Below are positions 1-8,270 of a DNA stretch of 64,000 nucleotides, piece after piece. The translations under genes and the position numbers were made by a program. The DNA is from Polaribacter sp. Z022 (GTDB taxonomy: Bacteria; Bacteroidota; Bacteroidia; Flavobacteriales; Flavobacteriaceae): the NCBI RefSeq assembly GCF_023555495.1, contig NZ_JALCZO010000006.1, forward strand, positions 1-64,000, written 5' to 3'. The notes below the pieces were generated by a model. The model had not been told where the DNA came from and searched no databases. It was given only the letters and a program-made list of their open reading frames with translations. Within the stretch, counting starts at the first letter, position 1, and every line of letters begins with the position of its first letter.

Positions 1-95
1 AGTTGGAAGTTGGAAGTTGGAAGTTGGAAGTTGGAAGTTGGAAGTTGGAAGTTGGAAGTTGGAAGTTGGAAGTTGGAAGTTGGAAGTTGGAAGTT
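1..95. repeat. 7-bp tandem repeat array
   Basis: The window opens inside an uninterrupted array of the heptamer AGTTGGA, about 13.5 visible copies with no base change seen. The left edge is cut by the window, so the true copy number is unknown. It ends abruptly in an A-rich stretch 125 bases before rsmE. Perfect identity suggests recent slippage or gene-conversion activity, or an assembly-sensitive locus. No ORF uses it. Confidence 0.97.
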
Positions 96-181
96 TAAAA
101 AAATGAAAAAATCTAACAAAAATGTCATTTCAAAATGAGTTATTTTTAAACAATTGAGAAATCTCAACTAAGAAAACTTTG

Positions 182-189
182 TACCTTTG
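182..189 (+). promoter_or_regulatory. -7 box (TACCTTTG) upstream of rsmE
   Basis: TACCTTTG exactly fits the Bacteroidota -7 consensus TAnnTTTG and lies 30 nt before the rsmE ATG. The nearest upstream TTG (154-156) is 25 nt away, slightly longer than the usual spacing, so the -33 part is uncertain. A small inverted repeat (TTGAG/CTCAA) lies at 154-167. Confidence 0.5.
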
Positions 190-219
190 ATACTTTAAAA
201 ACTTTGCAACCACCAAACA

Positions 220-927
220 ATGCAACTATTTTATAATTCAGAAATATCTACAGAAACTTCACAAATTACTTTCGATAAAATTGAAAGTAAGCACATTGTG
301 CGCGTTTTACGTAAAAAAGAAAACGATATTCTTAAAATTACAAATGGAAAAGGTTTTTTGTTTGATGTAAAAATTATAGTTCCAAGTGATAAAAAATGTT
401 TAGCAGAAGTAATTCATTTTGAAGAAAAACCAAAACCTTGGAATTACTACTTACATATTGCAATTGCTCCTACAAAACTGAATGACAGATTAGAATGGTT
501 TTTAGAAAAAGCAACAGAAATTGGTATAGATGAAATTACGCCCATTATTTGCGCTAATTCTGAACGTAGAGTTGTAAAATTAGAACGATTTGAAAAGATT
601 ATTCAATCTGCAATGAAACAATCTTTAAAGTTTACATTGCCTAAATTGAATGAACCTATAAAACTAAATCAGTTTGTCAATCAAGAATTTGAAGGGAAAG
701 TTTGTATTGCGCATTGTGAAGAACAAGAAAAGACATTGTTACAATCTGTTGTAAAACCATCAGAGAGAACAACTGTTTTAATTGGACCTGAAGGTGATTT
801 TTCTACTCAAGAAATTGAAAAATGTTTAGAAAAAGGGTTTACTCCAATTTCTTTAGGAGAAAGCAGATTACGTACAGAAACTGCTGCTTTAGTTGCTGTT
901 AATACAGTTTCGTTTATCAATCAGTAA
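220..927 (+). CDS. rsmE: 16S rRNA (uracil-1498-N3) methyltransferase RsmE
   Basis: SPOUT-class RNA methyltransferase of 235 residues, the normal family length. It methylates U1498 of 16S rRNA in the 30S decoding region using S-adenosylmethionine. The first ~70 residues form the PUA-like RNA-binding part. The trefoil-knot methyltransferase part follows, with the SAM-binding loop LIGPEGDFS near residue 187 and SLGESRLRTETA near residue 211, the two signature motifs of the family. The ATG at 220 gives the standard N-terminus (MQLFY). The gene is preceded by a TAnnTTTG box. The next gene begins 43 bases downstream on the same strand. Confidence 0.93.
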   Translation: MQLFYNSEISTETSQITFDKIESKHIVRVLRKKENDILKITNGKGFLFDVKIIVPSDKKCLAEVIHFEEKPKPWNYYLHIAIAPTKLNDRLEWFLEKATEIGIDEITPIICANSERRVVKLERFEKIIQSAMKQSLKFTLPKLNEPIKLNQFVNQEFEGKVCIAHCEEQEKTLLQSVVKPSERTTVLIGPEGDFSTQEIEKCLEKGFTPISLGESRLRTETAALVAVNTVSFINQ

Positions 928-970
928 GTTTTTCTTATATTGCTTATTATTCTCTTACCAAAAACAATGA

Positions 971-1612
971 ATGAAGTATAATTTATTCCTTTTTATTTCT
1001 TTTTTATTTTTTTCTGCTAACGCCCAAGATGTAGTAATTTTAAAATATAATGGTGGTGGAGATTGGTATGCAAACCCAACTGCAATACCAAATTTAATAC
1101 AATTTACAAACGAGAATATTAAAACTAATATTGCTAAAAATCCGCAAACGGTTTCCGTAAATAGTGAAGAATTATTCAATTATCCAATTCTATTTATGAC
1201 TGGTCATGGTAATATTTTATTTTCTGATGACGATGCTAATAATCTTAGAAATTATTTAATTTCTGGCGGATTTTTGCACATTTCAGACAATTATGGGTTT
1301 GATAAATTTATAAGAAGAGAACTTAAAAAAGTTTTTCCAGAATTAGAATTTTTAGAGATTCCAAATAATCATCCTATTTACAATCAGACTTATAAATTTG
1401 AAAATGGAATTCCTAAAATTCATGAACATGACAAAAAACCAGCACAAGGTTTTGGTCTTTTTTATGAAGGCAGATTAGTTGTTTTTTACGATTATGAAAC
1501 CGATTTAAGTGATGGTTGGGAAGATGAAATTATACACAACAACCCTAAAAGTGTTAGAGAAAAAGCACTTAAAATGGGAGCAAATATTATAGAATATGCT
1601 TTTAAAAATTAG
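971..1612 (+). CDS. DUF4159 domain secreted protein
   Basis: 213-residue exported protein with a signal peptide (about residues 1-19, cleavage after SANAQ). The mature part reads like DUF4159, a family related to class I glutamine-amidotransferase-like folds, including the segment MTGHGNILFSDDDANNLR followed by a GGFLHISDN strand-loop. The role is unknown; in Bacteroidota such proteins often sit near gliding, aerotolerance or membrane-trafficking genes. The ATG at 967 closes after four codons, so 971 is the start. The 3' end overlaps the following transporter gene by 17 bases, suggesting translational coupling. Confidence 0.8.
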   Translation: MKYNLFLFISFLFFSANAQDVVILKYNGGGDWYANPTAIPNLIQFTNENIKTNIAKNPQTVSVNSEELFNYPILFMTGHGNILFSDDDANNLRNYLISGGFLHISDNYGFDKFIRRELKKVFPELEFLEIPNNHPIYNQTYKFENGIPKIHEHDKKPAQGFGLFYEGRLVVFYDYETDLSDGWEDEIIHNNPKSVREKALKMGANIIEYAFKN

Positions 1613-2534
1613 TCCGTATTTAGACATTGATGACATTAAAATAAATTTTGATACAGAAGGTCTTTGGGTTTTAAATATTGCCATTGGTATTATAATGTTT
1701 GGGGTTGCTTTGGGTATTACTATTGATGATTTTAAACGATTATTTAAAAATCCTAAAATAGTTTTTGTTGGAGTTTTGTCTCAATTTTTCTTATTACCTG
1801 CTGCAACTTTTTTAGCAATTTTAGTTTTAAAACCTCATCCTAGTTTTGCTTTAGGTATGATGATGATTGCTGCTTGTCCTGGTGGAAATGTATCTAACTT
1901 TTTTAGCAAAATGGCTGGTGGTAATGCAGCTTTATCTGTTAGTTTAACCGCTTTTGCAACCTTAATATGTATTTTTATGACTCCATTTAATTTACAGTTT
2001 TGGGGAAGTTTATACGAGCCTACCAACGAAATTTTAAAAACTGTTTCTTTAAATCCTATAGATTTATTCAAGTTAGTTTCTCTTATTTTAGGTATCCCTT
2101 TAATTTTAGGAATGTTGATTAAACATTATCACTCTGAAATGGCTGGTAAAATAGAAAAGGTTTTAAAACCTTTGTCTATGTTGGTTTTTATTGCATTAAT
2201 ATTCATTGCATTTTCACAAAACTTAGATGTATTTGTTAACCATATACACCATGTTTTATTTTTAGTAATATTTCATAATATTTTTGCCTTTTTCTTAGGG
2301 TTTTATACTGCTAAAGCATTTAAATTAAATCATAAAGACAGAAAAACAATTGCTATGGAAACAGGCATACAAAATGGTGGCTTAGGTTTGTTATTAATTT
2401 TTGGCTTTTTTGATGGTTTAGGTGGTATGGCTTTATTAGCAGCATTTTGGGGTATTTGGGATGTGTTTTCTGGAATGGCATTAGCTACATTTTGGGGCAA
2501 TAGAGCAAAGAAAAAATTAGCAGAAAGTAATTAA
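1596..2534 (+). CDS. Bile acid:sodium symporter (BASS) family transporter
   Basis: 312-residue inner-membrane protein with roughly eight to ten hydrophobic segments. The conserved BASS core is visible: the CPGGNVSNFFSKMAGGNAAL segment near residues 93-112 and the ETGIQNGGLGLLL segment in the C-terminal half, both crossover/Na+-site regions of the family. The substrate cannot be inferred; bacterial BASS proteins carry organic anions, pantoate or other carboxylates. The start lies 17 bases inside the preceding DUF4159 gene, and the acyltransferase gene follows after 3 bases, so the three probably form one transcript. A paralogue is encoded at 50994-52082. Confidence 0.85.
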   Translation: MLLKISPYLDIDDIKINFDTEGLWVLNIAIGIIMFGVALGITIDDFKRLFKNPKIVFVGVLSQFFLLPAATFLAILVLKPHPSFALGMMMIAACPGGNVSNFFSKMAGGNAALSVSLTAFATLICIFMTPFNLQFWGSLYEPTNEILKTVSLNPIDLFKLVSLILGIPLILGMLIKHYHSEMAGKIEKVLKPLSMLVFIALIFIAFSQNLDVFVNHIHHVLFLVIFHNIFAFFLGFYTAKAFKLNHKDRKTIAMETGIQNGGLGLLLIFGFFDGLGGMALLAAFWGIWDVFSGMALATFWGNRAKKKLAESN

Positions 2535-2537
2535 GTT

Positions 2538-3620
2538 ATGATTCAGAAAATTTGGTTTACACTAGTTTGGTCTTTTATTAAATTAGGATTGTATTTTTAC
2601 AGTAATAAAATTACTGTTTTAGGCAGAAAAAACATTCCTAAAAAAGGTGCAGTTTTATTTGCTGTGAATCACCCAAATGGATTAATTGACCCATTGTTTG
2701 TTACTACAACAAACAGCAGACAAAATCATTTTTTGGTAAGAGCTGCTTCTTTTAAAAACCCTACTATTAAAAAGATTTTAGAGTCTTTGTACTTAATGCC
2801 AATTTATAGAATTAGAGATGGTATTAAACAGTTATCTAACAATCAAGAAATTTTTGAAAAGTGTTATAAAATCTTACATAAAGGTGAAACTTTAATGATT
2901 TTTCCTGAAGGAAGTCATGATAAAAAAAGAAGTATTAGACCTCTAAGTAAAGGATTTACAAGAATTGTTTTTGGTGCTTTAGAAAAACACAAAGATTTAG
3001 AAATTAAAGTTGTTCCTGTAGGTATTACATACCAACATCCTTCTGATTTCCCTACAAAAGTTACCATAAATTATGGAAAACCAATTGGTACAAGAGAAAT
3101 TTTTGAAACCAATTCTGGTGCAAAATCTATTAATATTTTAAAAGCAAAAGTTAGTGAACAATTGGAAAAGTTAAGTGTTCATATTACAGATGATGATAAT
3201 TATGAAACTACTTTACAAAAATTAACAGACGCTCAAGTAGATTTTACAAAAGTTAATGAAGTTAATAAAATGATTCAATCTGAATCGATACCTAATAGTA
3301 AAAATGCAAAAACAAACTTTGTAAAACCATTATTGTACCTCATCATTATAAATAGTATCATTCCGTTTTTTATATGGAAAATTGTAAGAAATAAAATTGA
3401 TGAAATTGAATTTATAGATACTTTTCGTTTTGCTTTAAATTGGTTTTTATGTAGTTTCTTTTATAGCTTACAAGCATATATTGTAAGTCTTTATTTTGGT
3501 AAAACTATAGGTTTATTTTACTTTACTATTTCTGCTTTTATAGTATTAGTATATGCTAAATTAACTCCTACAAATGCAAAAAAGCATAAGGAATTCAATG
3601 AATTTGGCAAACAGATTTAG
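2538..3620 (+). CDS. 1-acyl-sn-glycerol-3-phosphate acyltransferase-like protein (PlsC/GPAT superfamily)
   Basis: 360-residue membrane-associated acyltransferase. Block I appears as NHPNGLIDP; five residues rather than the usual four separate the His and Asp, as in the Bacteroidota branch with NHPN..D. Block III is FPEGSHD, and the VPVGITY strand follows. A hydrophobic N-terminal anchor (about 5-22) precedes the catalytic domain. The last ~90 residues form two or three membrane segments that ordinary PlsC lacks. It should transfer an acyl group to glycerol phosphate or lysophosphatidate in phospholipid synthesis; exact acceptor unknown. Last gene of the run starting at 971; it ends facing the GH3 gene. 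Confidence 0.82.
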   Translation: MIQKIWFTLVWSFIKLGLYFYSNKITVLGRKNIPKKGAVLFAVNHPNGLIDPLFVTTTNSRQNHFLVRAASFKNPTIKKILESLYLMPIYRIRDGIKQLSNNQEIFEKCYKILHKGETLMIFPEGSHDKKRSIRPLSKGFTRIVFGALEKHKDLEIKVVPVGITYQHPSDFPTKVTINYGKPIGTREIFETNSGAKSINILKAKVSEQLEKLSVHITDDDNYETTLQKLTDAQVDFTKVNEVNKMIQSESIPNSKNAKTNFVKPLLYLIIINSIIPFFIWKIVRNKIDEIEFIDTFRFALNWFLCSFFYSLQAYIVSLYFGKTIGLFYFTISAFIVLVYAKLTPTNAKKHKEFNEFGKQI

Positions 3621-3689
3621 CCCTGATTAACTCTGCTTTAATATTTTTATCGAATCGTTGAATGCGAAGCATTTGAAACGGTTTGTTTG

Positions 3690-3771
3690 AGCTCTTTTTT
3701 ATTGTCAGTTCGAGTGAATTTGTAAAGAATGAACAAATTTGTATCGAGAACTAGCAATAAAAAAAGCGAGT
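3690..3771. repeat. REP-like hairpin element, copy 1
   Basis: Contains a 50-bp core (3702-3751) that recurs in inverted orientation at 6771-6820 with 47 of 50 bases identical. The core is an imperfect palindrome (AATTTGT...ACAAATT arms), and an outer stem (CTCTTTTTTATTG with CAATAAAAAAAGCGAG) encloses it. It lies between convergent genes, so it may also end both transcripts. No open frame is present in the 173-bp gap. Confidence 0.85.
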
Positions 3772-3793
3772 AGTGTAAAGTAAGAAATAGCTA

Positions 3794-6712
3794 CTAATCT
3801 ATAATAGCATCTTGTATAACTTGCTGAATTTCTGTACGCATATTACTTTTTACTAATCCGCGATTTTCCATTGTTGGATACACTCTGTTTGATAAAAACA
3901 CATACACAATTCCGCTTTTTGGATCTGCCCAAGTATAAGTACCTGTAAAACCAGAATGCCCAAAACTTTCATCGGAAACACAACCACAAGTTGCTTTTAC
4001 TTTTGGGTTTAATTGAGGTTTATCAAACCCTAAACCTCTTCGTACTTTTTTATCTGAAAAATAACGATGATTAAACTTATCTAAAGTGGTACTTTTTAAA
4101 TAACGTTTACCTCCATAATAACCTTTTTGCAAATACATTTGCATAATTTTTGCAACATCGTTTGCATTTGCAAATAAACCTGCATGCCCACCTACACCAC
4201 CTAACATTGCTGCACCCATATCATGCACATAACCTTGCAATAGTTGATTTCTATAATAATCGTCTTTTTCTGTTGGAATGATTACTTTCTTAGAAAATTT
4301 TTGAAGTGGTAAATAACTTGTTCTATTTGCTCCTAAAGATTGATAAAACTCTTCATCTACCAATGTATTTAAAGGTTTTTCGTAAGTGTTTTCTAAAGCT
4401 TTTTTAAAGATATAATATCCTAAATCGCTGTATTTATAACCATCTCTTTCTCTTTGGTCTACTTCTCTAATATATTTATAAATACTGTCTTTATAATTTT
4501 TATTTAAATACAGGTTTTTAGCAACTTTAATATTGAATTTTTTTGACTTTTTAGGTCTGTAAAATTCAGATAAATTTTTGTGTGTAATACTATCTTGAGT
4601 TTCTCTATAAAAAGGAATCCACGCTTTTAATTTACCATAATGAGACAGTATTTCTCTTACAGAAACAGTTGCTTTATTGGTACCTTTAAAACTTGGTAAA
4701 ATATCTTGTAAATTAGCATTTAAAGATATTTTTTTTTCTTCTTCTGCCTTCATTATTAAAGGTAAAGAAGCTAAAATTTTAGTTAAAGAAGCTAAGTCAT
4801 ACACATCAGAGTTTTTAACTTTTAGTGTTTTTTTATCTGTATGATATCCATAGCTTTTATTATAAATAACCTTTCCTTTTCTGGCTACTAGTACCTGAAA
4901 ACCTGGAGCCATTTTTTTTTCTAAAATTATATTTGCTAAAGAATCTATTTTTTGCAATTTTACAGAAGACATTTTTACAGCTTCTGGTATGGTATACTCA
5001 AATCTACTAAGGTTGGATGTTATAAATCCATGACCTGCAGTAAATTCATTTTTTATAGAAACTGGTAATTTTCCATTTGCCCCAAATGCTCCAAAAATTA
5101 ATTGAGCAGATAATTCTTGAGCCAATTTACTATTTTGATAAGAAACAATTATTCCTTCTATATTGGTAAAAGTTTTAATTTTCAACAAACTATATGGACT
5201 TGCAAAAACATCTAAAATTACATTTTTTTCTCTTGCAATTTCTTGTAACCAAACCAAATCTTTGTTGCTAAACTTATAGCTTTTCCAAGGATGTAAATTA
5301 GATTTATGAAACCCAACTATTACCATATTATAAGGTTTTAGTTTTCTCATCATTCCATCTAAATTCTTATCAGAAACTACATCTACTTGCCCATAATTTT
5401 TTAACATTTTTACAAAATGATTTCCAGAATCATCACCTAAATTTACATATGCAATTTTGCGTTTTTCTAAATTTCTTATTGGCAAATCTCCTTTAACATC
5501 TTTAATTATTGTTAAAGAATTTTTAATTAATTCTCTGTGTAATAACTCATCTTCAATAGTATTTAAATCTTCTTGTAGGTTTTCTATTTCTATAGGTTTA
5601 TAATTGTGTAAACCTGCCCAATATTTAGCTTTTAATATTTTTCTTACAGAAATATCTATTCTTTCTTCTGTTAAGGTTTTTAATTCTATTGCTTTTTTAA
5701 TTAAGTTAACAGTTGCTGGTACATCTTGTGGTATTAACAACATATCATTTCCTGCTTGTATTGCTGCTAAATCTATTTCTGCAGAAGAAGAATAATTTGC
5801 TGCACCTTTCATATTTAAACCATCTGTAATTATCAATCCTAAAAAACCTAATTTTTGTTGTAATAAATTAGTTACAACATTTTTAGACAAAGAAGTTGGT
5901 AATCTTGGATCAGATTCTAAACTTGGTATGCTTAAATGCGCAGTCATAACACTTGTAATACCAGCATCAAAAACTTTTTTATAAGGATACAGTTCTATAG
6001 AATCTAAACGATTCATATCAAAATTTAAAACAGGTAATGTATGATGAGAATCTGTAGCTGTATCTCCATGACCTGGAAAATGTTTTGCATTTGCTAACAC
6101 ACCTTTACTTTGCATCCCTTGCGTAAATGCAATTGCTTTTTGTGTTACGTTTTCTTTCTTTTCTCCAAAAGAACGATTTCCTATAATAGGATTATCAGGA
6201 TTTGTATTAATATCTACAACAGGTGCAAAATTTACATGAATTCCTAAACGATTGCAATGTTTCCCTAAATGTTCTCCAAATTGTTTTACCAAAGAATCGT
6301 TTCTAATTGCTCCCAAAGTCATGTTCCAAGGAAAACGATACGTATTTTTTAAACGCATATCTAAACCCCATTCACCATCAAAACCAATTAGCAAAGGTAC
6401 TTTTGCAGTATCTTGATAAATGTTGTTTAATTCTGCTTGTTTTTCTGGAGTTCCTTGCATAAAAATTAAATTACCTACATGATATTTTGTAATCATTTCT
6501 GTAATAAAATCTTTGTGCTTTTTGTCTTTATTAGAATATGCTTGCACCATAAAAAGCTGACCAATTTTTTCATCTATGGTCATGTTTTTCATGATACTAT
6601 CTACCCAAATAGTTTGCGCTTCTGCATCTTTAGTTCTTAACGGATCTACACTTTGAGCAGATAAATTAAAAACAAATCCTATTAATAAAACTACGAGTAA
6701 CTCTTTCTTCAT
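3794..6712 (-). CDS. Glycoside hydrolase family 3 / serine beta-lactamase-like fusion protein
   Basis: 972-residue exported two-enzyme protein with a signal peptide (about 1-20). Residues ~35-370 form a GH3 barrel of the NagZ (beta-N-acetylglucosaminidase) type: KHFPGHGDT at 210-218 supplies the NagZ His/Asp dyad and the Asp of ITDGLN (297) is the likely nucleophile. A GH3 C-terminal alpha/beta domain (~400-560) follows. Residues ~585-972 are class C beta-lactamase-like: SLTK gives the Ser-x-x-Lys motif, YSDLGY the Tyr motif (Asp instead of Asn), and HSGFTG replaces Lys-Thr-Gly. This suggests peptidoglycan amino-sugar and peptide or ester cleavage in the periplasm. Such fusions are known in Bacteroidota. 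It sits alone between two inverted hairpin elements. Confidence 0.9.
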   Translation of the reverse strand: MKKELLVVLLIGFVFNLSAQSVDPLRTKDAEAQTIWVDSIMKNMTIDEKIGQLFMVQAYSNKDKKHKDFITEMITKYHVGNLIFMQGTPEKQAELNNIYQDTAKVPLLIGFDGEWGLDMRLKNTYRFPWNMTLGAIRNDSLVKQFGEHLGKHCNRLGIHVNFAPVVDINTNPDNPIIGNRSFGEKKENVTQKAIAFTQGMQSKGVLANAKHFPGHGDTATDSHHTLPVLNFDMNRLDSIELYPYKKVFDAGITSVMTAHLSIPSLESDPRLPTSLSKNVVTNLLQQKLGFLGLIITDGLNMKGAANYSSSAEIDLAAIQAGNDMLLIPQDVPATVNLIKKAIELKTLTEERIDISVRKILKAKYWAGLHNYKPIEIENLQEDLNTIEDELLHRELIKNSLTIIKDVKGDLPIRNLEKRKIAYVNLGDDSGNHFVKMLKNYGQVDVVSDKNLDGMMRKLKPYNMVIVGFHKSNLHPWKSYKFSNKDLVWLQEIAREKNVILDVFASPYSLLKIKTFTNIEGIIVSYQNSKLAQELSAQLIFGAFGANGKLPVSIKNEFTAGHGFITSNLSRFEYTIPEAVKMSSVKLQKIDSLANIILEKKMAPGFQVLVARKGKVIYNKSYGYHTDKKTLKVKNSDVYDLASLTKILASLPLIMKAEEEKKISLNANLQDILPSFKGTNKATVSVREILSHYGKLKAWIPFYRETQDSITHKNLSEFYRPKKSKKFNIKVAKNLYLNKNYKDSIYKYIREVDQRERDGYKYSDLGYYIFKKALENTYEKPLNTLVDEEFYQSLGANRTSYLPLQKFSKKVIIPTEKDDYYRNQLLQGYVHDMGAAMLGGVGGHAGLFANANDVAKIMQMYLQKGYYGGKRYLKSTTLDKFNHRYFSDKKVRRGLGFDKPQLNPKVKATCGCVSDESFGHSGFTGTYTWADPKSGIVYVFLSNRVYPTMENRGLVKSNMRTEIQQVIQDAIID

Positions 6713-6757
6713 TTTTTCACTATTTTTTTGGGCGTTTTAACAGGCTTTCCATTATAT

Positions 6758-6828
6758 CTTTTTAGTTTCTGTTCTCGATACAAATTTGTTCATTCTTCTC
6801 AAATTCACTCAAACTGACAACTAAAAAG
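6758..6828. repeat. REP-like hairpin element, copy 2 (inverted)
   Basis: The 50-bp core 6771-6820 is the reverse complement of 3702-3751 apart from three bases. It sits inside a perfect 10-bp outer stem (CTTTTTAGTT at 6758-6767 and AACTAAAAAG at 6819-6828). Together with copy 1 it brackets the GH3/beta-lactamase gene. The rest of the 179-bp gap holds no recognisable gene; the gene's promoter must lie close to or within this element. Confidence 0.85.
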
Positions 6829-6891
6829 GATGCCATTACAATCCTTAACGCAACTAATTAAAGAAGTTTAGTCAATTAAAATAAGCAACTT

Positions 6892-7377
6892 TTATACCAA
6901 AAAGCGCTTGTGCCAACTATCTTTAGCTTTAATTTCCCAATTATTTTCAAAATCGGCTTTTGTAGCCACCATATTATTAAAAACAATGGTTTCTGCAGTT
7001 ACTTTTTGCTCTTTAGCAAATCTTTGAAAATCAGATAATTTTACTAAATTAATATTGTTATTATCTTTAAAAGTAACATTCATTTTATTCATTAAATCTA
7101 ATTTCAATTCGTTTTCTATTTTTTGAATAAAACGAACAGAACTATCAATAGAACAACCAGAAACGTTGTTAAAACTCTCATCTACAGCTAAAACCAAAAA
7201 TTGATTGTATTTTATTGTAAAAGATCCTTTTAAATCGTCTCCATGACGTGTCCATTGATTTATAAAATCTACTGATTTAGAAGAAATAAACTCAATTTCT
7301 TTTTCTGTAAACTCTCTATCAGATTGGTATATCCAAACACGAGATGTATTTGGTAAATTGTTATATTCTGTAAACAT
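6892..7377 (-). CDS. Conserved Bacteroidota protein of unknown function
   Basis: 161 residues, no signal peptide or membrane segment, so probably cytoplasmic. The sequence matches a conserved flavobacterial family that I recall being labelled ABC transporter ATPase. No Walker A, Walker B or ABC signature is present, so that label is unsupported. Recognisable conserved stretches are SRVWIYQSDREF near the N-terminus, WTRHGDDLKGSF mid-protein and SGCSIDSSVRFIQ, which contains a Cys in a conserved setting. It follows the exonuclease gene by 61 bases on the same strand and may be co-transcribed with it. Function not inferable. Confidence 0.7.
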   Translation of the reverse strand: MFTEYNNLPNTSRVWIYQSDREFTEKEIEFISSKSVDFINQWTRHGDDLKGSFTIKYNQFLVLAVDESFNNVSGCSIDSSVRFIQKIENELKLDLMNKMNVTFKDNNNINLVKLSDFQRFAKEQKVTAETIVFNNMVATKADFENNWEIKAKDSWHKRFLV

Positions 7378-7438
7378 TTTTTTTAATTATTAGCTCATTG
7401 GATTATTAGATGATTGGAATTTTAGATTTTCTAAAAAT

Positions 7439-8266
7439 CTAACGCAAATTAAACTTTTGTTGCAATGCTTGTAATTTTTCAGCATCAGACATTTTCTTTT
7501 TAGGAGGTGCCATTCTTTCTTTAATTTCTCTCAACACCTTTTTTGTGTATAATGGAAAATCAGCATTTTGCATCCAATTATTATAACCAGGATTTTCTTT
7601 AAAAACCTCTTCTACAGTTCTACCTTTGTATTTTCCGAAAGAAAAAATTTCTTGATCGTCTTCATTCATTAAAATAAAACCAGCAAAATCTGCTCTTTTA
7701 CCATGTGTAGAATAATCGCTTAAGGCATCAACTGTATTTTCTATATCATCATATTTATCTAATTGTGCTAGTAAAATTTCATAAGTTGCATTTGTATCTG
7801 CTTCTGCTCCATGTGCGCCTTCTAATTCTTTACCACAATAAAATTGATAACCTGCACTTAACGTTCTTTGTTCTTTTTTATGAAAAATAACTTGCACGTC
7901 TATGGCTTTTCTATTTTTCATGTCAAAATCAATTCCTGCACGCATTAATTCTTCTGCTAATAACGGAATATCAAATCTATTAGAATTAAAACCCGCTAAA
8001 TCAGCATCACCAATCATTTCATTTACTTTTGGAGCCAATTCTTTAAACGTTGGTTCTGTTACAACCTTTTCATTTGTAATTCCATGAACATCTATTGATT
8101 CTTGTGGTATTTCTATTTCTGGATTTACCAACCAAGTTTTACTTTCTTTATTTCCATTAGGAAATACTTTTAAAATTGATATTTCTACAATTTTATCAGT
8201 TGCTATATTAACACCAGTTGTTTCTAAATCGAAAAATACAATTGGTTTTTTTAAATCTAAATTCAT
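7439..8266 (-). CDS. DEDDh 3'-5' exonuclease (DnaQ-like) with C-terminal DUF3820-like domain
   Basis: 275 residues. The N-terminal ~170 residues are a DnaQ-type exonuclease: FDLETTG supplies catalytic Asp13 and Glu15, GFNSNRFDIPLL the second-motif Asp, and the H-x-A-x-x-D of GAHGAEADTNAT the third. The C-terminal ~90 residues contain FGKYKGRTVEEVFKENPGY..W, the FGKYKG pattern of the DUF3820 family, a common appendage in Bacteroidota. It probably trims DNA or RNA ends, but it is not the polymerase III epsilon subunit by context. It begins 4 bases after the PPK2 gene and likely shares its transcript. Confidence 0.87.
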   Translation of the reverse strand: MNLDLKKPIVFFDLETTGVNIATDKIVEISILKVFPNGNKESKTWLVNPEIEIPQESIDVHGITNEKVVTEPTFKELAPKVNEMIGDADLAGFNSNRFDIPLLAEELMRAGIDFDMKNRKAIDVQVIFHKKEQRTLSAGYQFYCGKELEGAHGAEADTNATYEILLAQLDKYDDIENTVDALSDYSTHGKRADFAGFILMNEDDQEIFSFGKYKGRTVEEVFKENPGYNNWMQNADFPLYTKKVLREIKERMAPPKKKMSDAEKLQALQQKFNLR

Positions 8267-8270
8267 TTGT

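Noticed and set aside
1..95. Possible CRISPR array
   Set aside because: Repeat unit is 7 bp with no spacers, and no cas genes are present in the window.
955..1179. 74-codon minus-strand frame over the DUF4159 gene
   Set aside because: Its start and hydrophobic content mirror the signal peptide of the opposite strand; no independent support.
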